From assembly GCA_017979445.1 (NCBI GenBank), contig CM030705.1, positions 16,199,040 through 16,263,039 on the forward strand: a stretch of DNA of 64,000 nt, written 5' to 3'. Of this stretch, positions 1 through 10,965 are shown in pieces. The first letter of the stretch is position 1; each line of letters starts with the position of its first letter. The translations under genes and the position numbers were made by a program. Source of the DNA: Akebia trifoliata. Taxonomy: Eukaryota > Streptophyta > Magnoliopsida > Ranunculales > Lardizabalaceae. The notes under the pieces were generated by a model. It was not told where the DNA came from and searched no databases. It worked only from the letters and a program-made list of their open reading frames with translations.

Positions 1-809
1 CATTATGGTTGGTCGGGTCATGAAAAGGGGAGGTTACCGGCCCAAGCAAGGGTTAGGACCAGGGGGAAAAGGAAGAGCTACACCAGTCGAAGCAAGCAAA
101 TATACTCCTTATTTTGGTCTAGGGTTCAGGCCCACAAAGAAAGACATAGCAGAAATGAAAGAAAAGAAGAAAGAACTTCGACTAGCAAGAAAGCAAAATC
201 GGGAATCGAATGTCTGGAACCCGGGCCGAGTCCCTCACATCAGCGTAAGCTTCCCGAAATCCCATATCAGACCTGAGGGCTTATCAGAACCACCAACGGC
301 TAAAAGGTCAAAAACGGTAAATCTCAAGCCCGTGCACATTCGCAAAGACCCAATCGTCGAGTCCCAACCATCCTTCGTAGAAGGCATTGACGTTTTGTTC
401 AATGGGGATTCCGAGAAAAGTCCATTAGAGACCGTGCCAACATCCATCAAAGTCAAAATCACTACTGACCAAGGGAACAAATCACCCTTTCCAAAGGGCA
501 TTGACTGGGCATCAGTCGTCATCCCACCGAGTTTGGGAGGGACTGTGCCCCAACCTGACAACAACAACAATCAAACGGAGATCATGGTTATCTCCGAACC
601 ATCAACCAAATCACCCAACACATCACCTTCACATCTCATCCGCCCCCTCAGAGTAGGGGAGACACTACACAATTGGGAAGAGTTCCCATTGACATTTGAG
701 GCTGTCGAGGCCTCCAAAAAAAAAACGCCGTTAGGCGGCACCAGTTTGCCCGAGGATCATAACGAGCCCTCGTCCTCGGGTAAAGACTGTTTTGAGGGCT
801 CCCTATCTT

Positions 810-840
810 TACTAATGCATGACTGTTCTTCTTATTTCAG
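810..840 (+). promoter_or_regulatory. candidate intron branch point and 3' splice site inside pol
   Basis: TACTAAT at 810-816 is followed by a pyrimidine-rich run and TTTCAG ending at 840. This has the form of a strong plant branch point plus acceptor. It lies between the protease-side linker and RT, where Ogre elements are known to be spliced. The frame is open through it, so unspliced RNA could also be read. A donor is not settled; GTAAGC near 246 is one candidate. Confidence 0.4.
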
Positions 841-852
841 ATGTCCGGAAAA

Positions 853-1000
853 TAGTACTCAAAAATCAAAAAAATCAAAAAGTCTTCAAAAACCAAAAAA
901 ATCAAAAAGTCTTCAAAAAACAAAAAAATCAAAAAGTTTTCAAAATCTCAAAAAAACAGATATATTCCAAAAACCAAAAAAAGAGTTTTCTCAAAATTTA
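853..1000 (+). repeat. A-rich tandem repeat coding lysine/serine repeats
   Basis: A unit of about 27 bp reading AAAAAATCAAAAAGTCTTCA is repeated imperfectly three to four times, giving KKSKSLQK-type repeats in the linker before RT. It follows directly after the candidate acceptor at 840. Confidence 0.7.
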
Positions 1001-4000
1001 AGGGATTTGTCTCAATCGAATGGACCTTTGGACAGAACAGAATATGAAAAGGACGAGTATGACTTCGATCTTGAACTCGACTTCGATCTCATGGGAATTG
1101 AAGAAGAGTCTGAGGACGAAGTGGAATACCCTCCTAAAGAAATCAAGGACCTGTTAGAACGACATGAAAAGGGTGTTCAGCCAAACATTGAGGATACAGA
1201 CTCAGTTAATCTCGGCACTGAAGATGACCCACGTGTTGTAAAAATCGGAGCCTTGTTAACCCCTCAGCAGAAAGAAGAAATGATCGAACTATTGCGTAAT
1301 TATCAAGACATCTTCGCCTGGTCCTACAAAGATATGCCTGGTTTGGACACAGATCTCGTTGTTCACAAACTGCCGATCGCTCCTGGGAGCAAGCCGATCA
1401 AGCAAAAATTAAGAAGACTTAAGCCAGAATGGACACTCAAAGTCAAAGACGAAGTGATGAAACAGTTTCAAGCAGGATTTCTCGCCGTCTCCACGTATCC
1501 CGAATGGCTAGCCAATGTCGTTCCGGTACCAAAGAAGGATGGGAAAGTAAGAATGTGTGTCGACTATCGGGATTTGAACAAAGCCAGTCCTAAGGACGAT
1601 TTTCCATTACCTCACATCGACACTCTAGTCGATAGCACAGCAGGGCATGGTATGTTCTCATTCATGGATGGGTTTCTCCGGGTACAATCAGATAAAAATG
1701 GCAGAAGAAGACCAAGAGAAAACAGCATTCATTACACCCTGGGGTACTTTTCATTACAAAGTCATGCCATTCGGGCTTAAAAATGCAGGGGCAACCTATC
1801 AACGTGCAATGACGGCTTTATTCCACGACATGATCCACAAGGAAATGGAAGTCTACGTAGATGATATGATCGCTAAATCAGGCATAGAAGAAGATCATCT
1901 AGTAAATCTCAAAAAATTGTTCGACAGACTAAGGAAATACAACTTAAGGCTCAATCCAGCAAAGTGTGTATTCGGGGCAACATCAGGCAAACTGCTAGGC
2001 TTCATCGTCAGTAGAAGAGGCATGAGATAGATCCAGCAAAGACCAAGTACATTCTCGAAATGAAAGCACCGGTATCAGAAAGGGACGTCCGAGCATTTCT
2101 GGGTAGAATACAGTATATCAGCAGATTCATTGCGCAACTCACGCCTATTTGCGAACCAGTATTTAAGCTGCTCAGAAAAGACATGCCGAAAGCATGGAAC
2201 GAAGACTGTCAAGAAGCCTTCGACAAGATAAAGAAATATTTGCTCAATCCACCAGTCTTGGTTCCTCCTACGCCAGGACGACCCTTACTGATGTACATCT
2301 CGGTGCAAGAAACGTCTATGGGCTGTGTACTGGGACAACACGATGAGTCAGGTAGAAAAGAGCAAGCCATTTACTATCTCAGCAAAAAGTTCACTGATTA
2401 TGAGGCAAAGTATTCGGCACTCGAGAAGACTTGTTGTGCATTGGTCTGGGCATCTCAACGACTGCGCCACTACCTCCTCAGCTACTCGACTATGCTCATT
2501 GCTCGAATGGATCCGCTCAAGTATCTCTTTGAAAAACCAGCACTAACAGGTCGTACTGCAAAGTGGCAATTACTATTATCTGAGTTCGACATCACCTATG
2601 TCACTCAAAAGGCCATCAAGGGGCAAGCCATTGCCGACCATTTAGCCGAGCATCCATTACCTGATTACGAACCATTGAAGACAAACTTTCCTGACGAAGC
2701 CATATTGCTCACTGAGATTGAGGACGATGATGAAGAACCAGGTTGGAAAATGTATTTCGACGGAGCAGCAAATCAAAAAGGAAACGGAATAGGGGCAGTC
2801 TTGATCAAACCAGACGGGTCTCACGTGCCAATTGCAATCAGACTAAAGTTCCAATGTTCCAACAACGAGGCTGAATACGAAGCGTGCATAGCAGGGCTGA
2901 AAGCAGCACTGGATCTCGAGGTAGATGAGATCGATGTTTTCGGAGATTCAAGCCTAGTAGTCTATCAGACGACTGGAGAATGGAAGACTCGAGAGCAGAG
3001 ATTGATCCCTTACCACGAGTATCTAGAAGAACTAAGCTCATGCTTCGATAGAATCTCCTTCACTTATATGCCGAGAGCTAAGAATCAATTTGCTGATGCA
3101 CTAGCAACGCTCGCTTCCATGATCAGTATCTCAGAGGATTTAGTCATTGATCCTATTGAGATTGGACTTCAAGACGAGCCAGCTTACTGCCTACCCGTCG
3201 AAGTTGAAGAATCTGAAGAAAAACCTTGGTACTCAGACATCAAAGCCTACCTCGAAGATCGAACTCTCCCATCAGATGCAACGTCTAATGATCGAAGGAC
3301 TATCCAGAAGCTAGCAGGCCAATTCTTCCTAAGCAATGGCATTCTGTACAAGAAATCACATCATGAAGTCTTACTCCGATGTGTGGCAGAACTAGAAGCA
3401 AAACGACTGATCGAAACCGTACATGGTGGAGTCTGCGGACCTCACATGAATGGTCACATGCTTGCTAAAAAGATCATGAGAATGGGATATTACTGGACAA
3501 CCATGGAAAGTGACTGTTATCAACACGTCCGTAAATGCCATCTCTGCCAGATCTATGCCAATAAGATCAACGCGCCACCATCAGAATTGCACAATATGAC
3601 TACTCCTTGGCCCTTCTCACTCTGGGGCATGGACGTCATTGGACAGATTTCGCCAAAAGCTTCAAATGGGCACCGCTTCATCCTAGTCGCTATCGATTAC
3701 TTTACGAAATGGGTAGAGGCCGCTTCTTATGCCAATGTCACAAAGAGCAGTGTTCTGAAGTTTGTCAAGAACAATATTATCTGCAGATATGGGCTTCCTA
3801 GTGGTTTAGTGACAGACAACGCCAAGAACTTCAAAAACAAGGACATGATCAAGATGTGCGAAGACTTTCAAATCACTCATCACAATTCTGTACCGTATAG
3901 ACCCAAAATGAACGGAGCAGTTGAGGCCGCCAACAAGAATATCAAAAGAATCATCGAAAAGATGGCAGTCACTTACAAAGATTGGCACGACATGTTGCCT

Positions 4001-4467
4001 TTCGCTCTTCATGCTTATCGAACTTCATTTCGAACTTCAACTGGGGCAACTCCGTACTCATTGGTGTATGGAATGGAAGCAGTCTTACCTGTCGAGGTCG
4101 AGATTCCCTCCCTCCGGATCTTAAAAGAAGCAGAGTTGGATGAAACAGAATAGGTTCAAGCTCGATTTGATCAACTAAATCTGATTGAAGCGTCTCGCAG
4201 CTATCTGTCATGGTCAAATTTACCAACGGCGAATTGCACGGCTTACAACAAGAAAGTCAAACCTCGGAATTTCTCACCAGGAGACCTTGTCTTGAAAAAG
4301 ATCTTACCGATACAAGAAGATGCTAGGGGAAAATTCAGACCAAATACGAGGGACCATTCATTGTGCAGAAGGTAATGACGGGAGGAGCTTTGATCCTTAC
4401 AGAAATGGACGGACAAGTCTTCCCTCAGCCGATCAATGCTGACACCGTTAAGAAATACTACGCCTGA

Positions 4468-5468
4468 GATCTGACCCTGAGATGACGAAAGGCCATCTTT
4501 GCTATCTGAAAACAACTATCTAACCCTAGTCAACCCTATTGAGCCATCACGTTCATTTCTTAACCTAAGACTGGGGCAAGTCAATGCAAAAAAAAAAAAA
4601 AAAAAAACAAAAGAAAAGAAAATCAGAAATGTCAAAGCATCAGCTACTCCTGGCCCGCATGAGGATAAACTGTGAACGGCTAAAATACAAAAAAATCAAA
4701 AAAAATTCAAAAACTCGGACATTTGATCTGAGCTCGACCCAAATCTCCAGCCTAAACAAGTTCGAGAGACGCTGGGAGGAGACATAGATCACCTTTTCGA
4801 AACAAAAATAGACGAACCCCATGTCTAGCCCACTTTAGATAAACTCAGACCTTAACCTCTTTTGTACCTTTCCATCACACTTAGCCTTAGCCAACATTTC
4901 GTCCCACCAAAAGTCCTTTCAGATCAGGGAATGTTCTAAGGTATCATAATGACGGTGGCAGCACCAATGATCTGGCAGCTTGATCCGGACCTCAAATCTT
5001 ATTAGTCGTTGGAAGATTCGAGAGGGGAGTCTAGGTCGGATATTCGAAAAAAAAGAGTACTCGAAGTGTAGAGTAATTGATCTCGCGGCTCAACTTGAGT
5101 TGCCGAGCCACGAATAGTCGTCAGCAAACTCGAGAGGGGAATCTAGATCTGTTACTCAAGAAAGAGTACCACTACAAGAGTAGAGTCGCCGATCTCGCAG
5201 CTCAACTTGAGTCACCAAGCCACAGAGACACAGAGGCTCCAAACAAGATTTGCAATGTAAAAATCCAAAAAAATACAAGCATAGTCTGAAAGGGCATAGT
5301 GAAAACCCGAGAGGGCGCTATGAGTAAAAAAATCAGACTATGGCAAGATCAAAACCACCGGCACGATGAAAACCCAAAAAGGCATCGATGCGCAAAAATG
5401 TGGAAACCGGGTCTGGTGAAAACCGTAACTGGCACCAGGGGCAATAAGGGAACAAAACAAAAAAAAAA

Positions 5469-5518
<50 letters not shown>

Positions 5519-6007
5519 AAAAAGTGAAAACTCCTGGCCCGCATGAGTATAAACTGTGAACGGCAAAAATTTCTCAGAATCCTAAGTCTCATTGCTCGAT
5601 CGATATTTACCCAGTACTGGGGCACTGGGGATGACTCTAAGAAGAACATGAGAACTGCTGACATCTATATCCTCAGTAGTTGGCAAAAACACCAATATCA
5701 TCGAGATAACAAGGATTTTTCGAAAATCTTCATATTTTGGATCTACAATATCTATTCGACAAAGATAAATTACCAAAAATTCAAATGTTTTCAAAACTAC
5801 TATTTTGGCCGATGACGAAAAATCTAGGACTTATTCAAACATCATGTTTTCAAAGCAATAGATACACCTGAGGCCAAGTAAGTAAAAAACCTATTTTCCT
5901 TCCATTTCAAAAAGTTTTACATTACATTTTGTAAACACAAAAACAAAAAAAAAAAAAAAAAAAAACAAAAATAAAAAGAAACAAAAAAACAGAAAAAATA
6001 ATGCCAA
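4468..6007 (+). other. non-coding 3' region of the Tat element with internal repeats
   Basis: No sense gene is seen. The stretch holds A-runs (4586-4606; 5471-5517, about 47 A), a tandem duplication of about 112 bp at 5005-5228 containing CGAGAGGGGA and CTCAACTTGAGT, and a longer-range direct repeat (CCTGGCCCGCATGAG near 4649 and 5532). Hypervariable, repeat-rich 3' regions are typical of Tat elements. Confidence 0.7.
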
Positions 6008-6889
6008 TCACACATCTCGCCGAGAAATGAAGAAGGAATCGAGTCTCTCTTCTAAGGCGCGAATGCGGGCAGCTTGTCCCATCATTACCACCTCAGCATC
6101 GGAAGCATCACAACTCACCAGGTAGGATGCAAAGGCATCAAAACAGGGACCTTGAGTAAGTCTCTCCCGAAGATCATCAATCTTTACCCTCAGAATGGAA
6201 GACTCTTCAATCCTCAAAGACTCGAGTCGAGCTATCTGGTCCTTCAAATCATTCTCAGAACGTAGCCAAATCTTCTCAATCATCTTATGAGACACCTTCA
6301 TCTCCGCCAGTCGATCACGGTGGTCAAAAGAACGAGAACTAGAAGACCTCCTTTGAACTGAAGGCGTGGCACAAGTTCTCTCAGCAATCTGTTGTTGTAT
6401 CCAAAGTGGGTAATTTTGAAAAGAATAACTCGAAAATACAGGATGATCAAGAGTCATCACGTTCTTCCAAGCTTTCTCTAACCTATTACGCAATTCCCAC
6501 GAAGAGGGAGAAGAAGAAAAAGACCCGACCCACTCTCCAAAATCTCCATGAGTCACTATATCCTGTTCTTCACCAAATTGCCACAACACACGAAGAGGGA
6601 TGTAGTGAGTAGCTCCAGTCAAACCAATCAATATGGCAAAACAACTCTGGGAAAATGAGAGAACCGGTGAAGCTGAAGGCTGGAAGGTGCCTAACCAACG
6701 TATCTCTTCATCTGGCATGCCCTGCAAGCCCTCAAACCAACCCAACTTGCCACCAGGATGGACAGGAAGTTTCCTTTTGCTCATCAAAATCACTAAATCA
6801 GCGTGGACACTGAAAGGATGACTAATGGGTATAGTCAAAGCCAGATGATCAAAGAACCAAAGCTGTATAAAAAGGGAAGTCGACTCTAA
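6008..6889 (-). CDS. antisense ORF of a Tat element, plant-mobile-domain/DUF7745-like
   Basis: The frame is open on the minus strand from 6889 to a stop at 6008 (about 290 codons); the first ATG is at 6784, about 258 codons. Similarity to transposon mobile-domain proteins appears to start upstream of that ATG (an FIQLWFF segment), so the N-terminus is probably lost or begins at a non-ATG codon. A central segment, AILIGLTGATHY then PLRVLWQFG, matches in spacing the LIGLEETSFYHPNLIPEQY segment of the sense ORF1 at 60095-61276. A serine-rich stretch follows, then a charged, probably coiled-coil C-terminus (RIRALEERLDSF). It lies between integrase and the 3' LTR, opposite to pol, as known for antisense extra ORFs in Tat elements. 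Function unknown. It is intact in this length while pol is broken. Confidence 0.6.
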   Translation of the reverse strand, partial: LESTSLFIQLWFFDHLALTIPISHPFSVHADLVILMSKRKLPVHPGGKLGWFEGLQGMPDEEIRWLGTFQPSASPVLSFSQSCFAILIGLTGATHYIPLRVLWQFGEEQDIVTHGDFGEWVGSFSSSPSSWELRNRLEKAWKNVMTLDHPVFSSYSFQNYPLWIQQQIAERTCATPSVQRRSSSSRSFDHRDRLAEMKVSHKMIEKIWLRSENDLKDQIARLESLRIEESSILRVKIDDLRERLTQGPCFDAFASYLVSCDASDAEVVMMGQAARIRALEERLDSFFISRRDV

Positions 6890-7341
6890 TCACAACGCTT
6901 CAAAACTTAAAGGCCTCAATCGTGATATTTACAAAAACAAAAAAAAAAAAAAACAAAAAAAAAACAAAAAATCAAAAAAAAAAAAAATAAAAAAAAAATA
7001 TATAAAAAAAACAAAAAACAAAAACAAAAACAAAAATCAAAAAATCAAAAAAATCAAAATGGTATTCTTGCAAAAGCCAAAATCAATTGCTTAAAGACTC
7101 ATTTGAAAATACCTGAGTCAAAGTTTTTTTCTCAAATCATCACAAATCCAAGACCTCACACGAGCTCCGCGCCACGAGGTCGAGAAAATCAACCGGCACC
7201 CTGTCAGACCCCGTGCTTGGGTAGCCATCTCTTATCCATCAAATCAAATCGGTGTTTTCAAAAACTTGTCTGAGCAAAATCCTCGGACCCGCACAAATCA
7301 GGGTTTCGTCTATTCTTTGCAGTTCTTTGCACGCAACTCCT
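6890..7341 (+). other. A-rich spacer before the polypurine tract
   Basis: Poly-A and AAAAACAAAAA runs (6930-7060), then about 280 bp of mixed sequence leading to the polypurine tract. No gene is seen. Confidence 0.6.
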
Positions 7342-7356
7342 GCAAAGAGGGGCAGC
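7342..7356 (+). other. polypurine tract (plus-strand primer)
   Basis: GCAAAGAGGGGCAGC sits directly before the LTR start TGTAGACACC. This is the expected place and composition for the plus-strand primer. Confidence 0.8.
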
Positions 7357-7766
7357 TGTAGACACCCGAATTTGAGCGGGCCCTCGACGTAAGATGCCCC
7401 CAAAAATCGAAAATTGGGATGGGCCCCAAAGCCCAAACCTACGAAAAATACAATGCATTTTCAATTAATAAGTGTCCGGGGTCACCCACGTGGCCCATGG
7501 ACCCGCACACCTCACCACTCTCATACATCTTTAAAATCAACCCAATCCAATCCAACTTAAGTCCAATCCAACATAAAACCCAACTCAACACTATTCTACA
7601 ACCCAACCCAAATCCATCACCTAAGCCCAAAACCCTACCCAATCTACCACTAAAGCCCAAAGCCTACTTCACTACCCAAATCCAATCCAACCCATCATCA
7701 TCACATCAAACCAATCACCAAGAGATGACACATGTCATCATCCCCTTCCACCTCCCTCATCTAATC

Positions 7767-7907
7767 AACTCAACCCATAACCCTACCCTAACCTAACCTA
7801 TTCCCCATCCTCTCATCATCAACAACCCACAACTCAACCCATAACCCTACCCTAACCTAACCTATTCCCCATCCTCTCATCATCAACAACCCACAACTCA
7901 ACCCATA
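7767..7907 (+). repeat. 64-bp tandem duplication inside the LTR
   Basis: The unit beginning AACTCAACCCATAACCCTAC occurs at 7767 and 7831, with a partial third start at 7895. The first two copies look identical, pointing to a recent slippage or unequal-exchange event. Confidence 0.85.
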
Positions 7908-8447
7908 CCCTATACACCCTAACCTATCCCTCATTCTTTAACCACCCACATCACAACCCATATCTATCCATCACTTTCCCTTAAAACACTCCCATAAAAT
8001 CACCTCAACCCATACCTCAACCCATACCTCCCATACTCTTCTCTCTAATCATCTAACCACCATCACCAATCAACCAATCTCTCCATCTCTCCATTTGCCA
8101 CATGTCATCATCCCTTCAATCCTCTCAAAATCAAACCAATCACCACTCATCTCTCCAAATCAAACACCATACTTCTTCAACCATCTCAACACTCCTTCTC
8201 CAAACAACTCCCTTACACCACCACTCCTCCCATCAACCATCACTCATCTCATCCCACCAAACACTCTACCCAAATGGATTTGGGTAAGATCCAAACCATT
8301 TGGGTTAAAACACAACCCATTTCCATCATTACAAAAACACCCTCATTTTCATCTCAAATTTCATACCCTTTTCCTCTCAAACCCATGCCATTAACCACTA
8401 TTCTCTTCATTCACCCCATTATACCCTCAAAATACCTCTCCAACCTC

Positions 8448-8455
8448 TATAAAAA
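8448..8455 (+). promoter_or_regulatory. LTR TATA box
   Basis: TATAAAAA within CCTCTATAAAAATCCC, about 1.1 kb into the LTR. This is the only clear TATA box of the LTR and the likely start point for retrotransposon RNA. Confidence 0.55.
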
Positions 8456-9105
8456 TCCCTCCATTCTCCCCTCACTACACCTAATGAAAACTTGATAAAA
8501 AAATCCTCCACAATCAAAACTCTCTACTCTACTCTCAACACCTCACCCTCAACTCAACTCACTCTCCTACAACTTCAAGCAAGTCCAAGCCAACTCAAAG
8601 GAAGGTCAAAGGAAGTCAAGGAAGGGTCAAGGTGGGTTCAACAAAAGGAACACCCCCTTTACATCCCCTCTTCTACTTCCCCTTTTCCCACACTTTGCAC
8701 ACACCACAATGATTTGAGTCCTTCAAGGGCCCCTTTTTCAATAAGGGTGCCCTCAATGGACTAAATCTATATCAAAGCCCCTCACACTTGAGGGCACACC
8801 TCAAACCATTTTCGATTTTATTTTCTTTATTTTAAAAATGACCGGATCCGAGGTTACCACCTATGGTGGGTGGAGTAGGATGCCTAACACCTTCCCTACC
8901 CCATAAATGGACCCCCTTACCTTGAATCAAAGGTTGGACCACGTGCATTATCCTACGAGAGTCATCACATCAAAAATGACTTAATTTTCAAAAAACGAGA
9001 CATCGGGTGACCATTCACACCCAATTCCATACTTGAATGGTGGCGACTCCAAAACACCCCAAAGTGGAGGGAGATTTGAAAAACATTCAAAACCCTGTGT
9101 CCACA

Positions 9106-10079
9106 ACACCATTATCTTTATATTTAATTCAATATTACATTTTCTACTTATTGCGATATTTCCTCAAAACCTCTGTCATAACCTTTATAATTTAAAATCT
9201 TACTCGAGGGGATAAATCATACATCTATTTTCTCACAATTCCATTAACTCATCATTAATGCAACATTGTCACAAGATTATTCTTTCTCACATTTTACATC
9301 GACCCACCTCCTAACTTATACTCTACTGAATCTCTTTAGGATGGATGTGGGCACAGGCAGGTGGTAGTCGTTGCTTCTACGGAATCATTATCTTTACTTA
9401 TAACGCTTTCGTTTCAAGGAGCGAAAATGAGTCACGATCGAAGTCTCAAAGTGAGTGCTTGTCTGTATAAGGCATTGATCACATAATGAGAACGAGAATA
9501 ATAAATTCCTCTACTGGAAGGCGATCATGAAAGGAGAAGGAAAAAGAAGAGTTAGAATTGACACCGATGATAGAAAGATAAAAGGGAAAAGATGATCTAT
9601 CTTTTCAAAGGAGGAGAATCAATTCAAGAAGTTGTAAAGCAAGAACTGCTTTATCTAATAGTTCAGTCGTTAGGCCTCCCAAAGTTAAGTCATCTTCCAT
9701 CGAAAGGAAATATACGCAACTCCCAGCGCTGATATTCGAGGAAGTAGCTCTCAACATGAAGGATATACAAGAAACACTTGTTTATCTACTAGCGTAATAT
9801 ACGAGTAATTGACTAGACTATTGATATAAAGACTAACGTACCAATTGAACATCACTTGTCTTTTCACACTTTACAATTATTCTAATACCTATTTTGCAAA
9901 TTCTTAAATGATCTTCCAAAAATCTTATTCTTTTTTCGCAAGGCCTCCCAATGGTATAAATAATTTCATTACTTGACCTGTGTCAGTGGTTTCTAGCTCT
10001 AGCAAGTGTGCAAACTCTTCACAGAATCATATAATCTAGAAGAATCAATATTGAGTAAAACTCCACGTTCTAACATTAT
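9106..10079. other. unassigned sequence
   Basis: No ORF, RNA gene or terminal repeat is recognised. The segment from about 9330 to 9800 is less AT-rich than the flanks. It may be the decayed downstream part of the minus-strand gypsy element whose gag follows, but nothing was identifiable. Confidence 0.4.
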
Positions 10080-10965
10080 AATTAGAAACTGTACCTTCCA
10101 AAACTTCGTTGGAGACAGGTACTTTCTCCTGGGTCACAATCCTTGCTCGCGACTGTGATAAAGGGCATTATTTTCTAATATGTTCCACCTGACCACACGC
10201 GTAACATGTTAACAATCTTGTCTTCGTAGATCTTTATGGAGTAGGCAGTTAGTAGATTAGGGTCTATAGACTTTGAACATGTCTTGTTGATTCCTTTGGC
10301 CCTCTTGGTATCATTGGAGCTCCAAGTGCTCTAAAACTCGACGATTGGGCAACTCTACAACTTGATAGTGGAGGAGTTCTATATTGTGGATACACGGATC
10401 CAAGGAAGATTAGCCTCGAATACATCGACCTCTTGGCCGAATCTGATCTAGGAAGAAAAGAAATCTAAGGTCAACTCATTTGCCCCTTGGAGGTTTGAAA
10501 CTCTATCTCCTCTCGTTTTATCCTTTAAGCTCAATTTACCGTATCTCTATAATTGGTAGTCTCAATCATCAATCTCTTGGCCCTTAGGTAGGGTTATAGT
10601 CTTCTAAAGAATCTACGGGCCTTCTGCAAATCTGTCAAGATAAGCTCGGGCGCATGTCGTGACAACCTAGTAAACATCACATCATGGTTTGTAATCGATA
10701 GATTATCCTGCACTAATCTCAAAAACTCCTAATGCTTGATTTCTCGAGCAATCTCGGATATAAATCTATCGAGAAATATCTTCTCGAAGTCTATCCACTC
10801 AAACGATCCATCTCCCAATACTCCTGATCTGTAATACTCCTGATCTAACCGACACCACTAGGGGGTATAACCCCAGTACTCACCAGGTGACGAAATCTGA
10901 TTATCTATCTGATCCACCAGATGGTCCCTACTGGCTGGTTCTACGCCCGCCTTACTCACTACAGG
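10080..10965 (-). pseudogene. gag: decayed Ty3/gypsy gag with CCHC zinc knuckle
   Basis: Minus-strand translation gives a retrotransposon-gag core (WIDFEKIFLDRFISE followed by EFLRLVQ and TRLSRHAPELI) around 10560-10830. Further on, at 10165-10206, lies a C-x2-C-x4-H-x4-C zinc knuckle (CYACGQVEHIRK, a stop, then C). Several stop codons interrupt it. The single knuckle and the wording of the core fit a chromovirus-type (Tekay-like) gypsy Gag rather than the Tat type. Protease and RT, expected below 10080, were not found. Confidence 0.6.

Larger units (their letters stand above)
5..4467 (+). pseudogene. pol: Tat-type pol polyprotein (RT, RNase H, second RNase H, integrase), broken
   Basis: The frame open at the left edge starts with a glycine-rich G-patch-like stretch, then a variable acidic and lysine-rich linker. 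Reverse transcriptase begins near 1250 and carries RMCVDYRDLNKA and the catalytic YVDDM near 1855. RNase H follows (about 2280-2660). The second RNase H (about 2745-3125) keeps its D-E-D-D residues in YFDG, NNEAEYEA, FGDSS and FADAL. Integrase has an HHCC-type finger ending in CHLC (near 3540) and D, D, E in MDVIG, TDNAKNF and GAVEAANKN. The tail ends with a DTVKKYYA-like motif and TGA at 4465-4467. Lesions: a one-base gain near 1672, a one-base loss near 2026, TAG at 4151-4153, and further small indels near 4190 and 4350. Catalytic residues are otherwise intact, so the decay is fairly recent. The 5' end is cut by the window. Confidence 0.92.
1..9105 (+). mobile_element. Tat-lineage Ty3/gypsy LTR retrotransposon, 3' portion
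   Basis: This is the right-hand part of an LTR retrotransposon whose 5' LTR, gag and protease lie before the window. Visible in order: a G-patch-like and lysine-rich linker, reverse transcriptase, RNase H, a second RNase H, integrase, a long non-coding 3' region with an antisense ORF, a polypurine tract and the 3' LTR. The extra RNase H after the gypsy-type one is the hallmark of the Tat (Ogre/Retand) branch. The far LTR is outside the window, so the 5-bp target duplication cannot be checked; the bases after the LTR are ACACC. Frameshifts and nonsense codons show this copy cannot make its own polyprotein. Confidence 0.9.
7357..9105 (+). repeat. 3' LTR of the Tat element
   Basis: Starts TGTAGACACCCG right after the polypurine tract and is taken to end at TGTCCACA (9105), an imperfect inverted match to the start. 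Length about 1749 bp. A TATA box (TATAAAAA) is at 8448-8455. A PBS-like TGGCGACTCC lies at 9041-9050 inside the LTR. It is very C-rich on this strand (CCCAACC-type repeats). The start is firm; the end is inferred by comparison with the second LTR family in the window. Confidence 0.75.

Noticed and set aside
235..570. 111-codon minus-strand ORF
   Set aside because: Shadow of the pol frame on the opposite strand.
5299..5566. ORFs with poly-Lys or poly-Phe
   Set aside because: Produced by the long A-run in the Tat 3' region.
9041..9050. TGGCGACTCC as a true primer-binding site
   Set aside because: It lies inside the LTR, lacks the following ACTGGGGA match, and the real sites follow the LTR ends.
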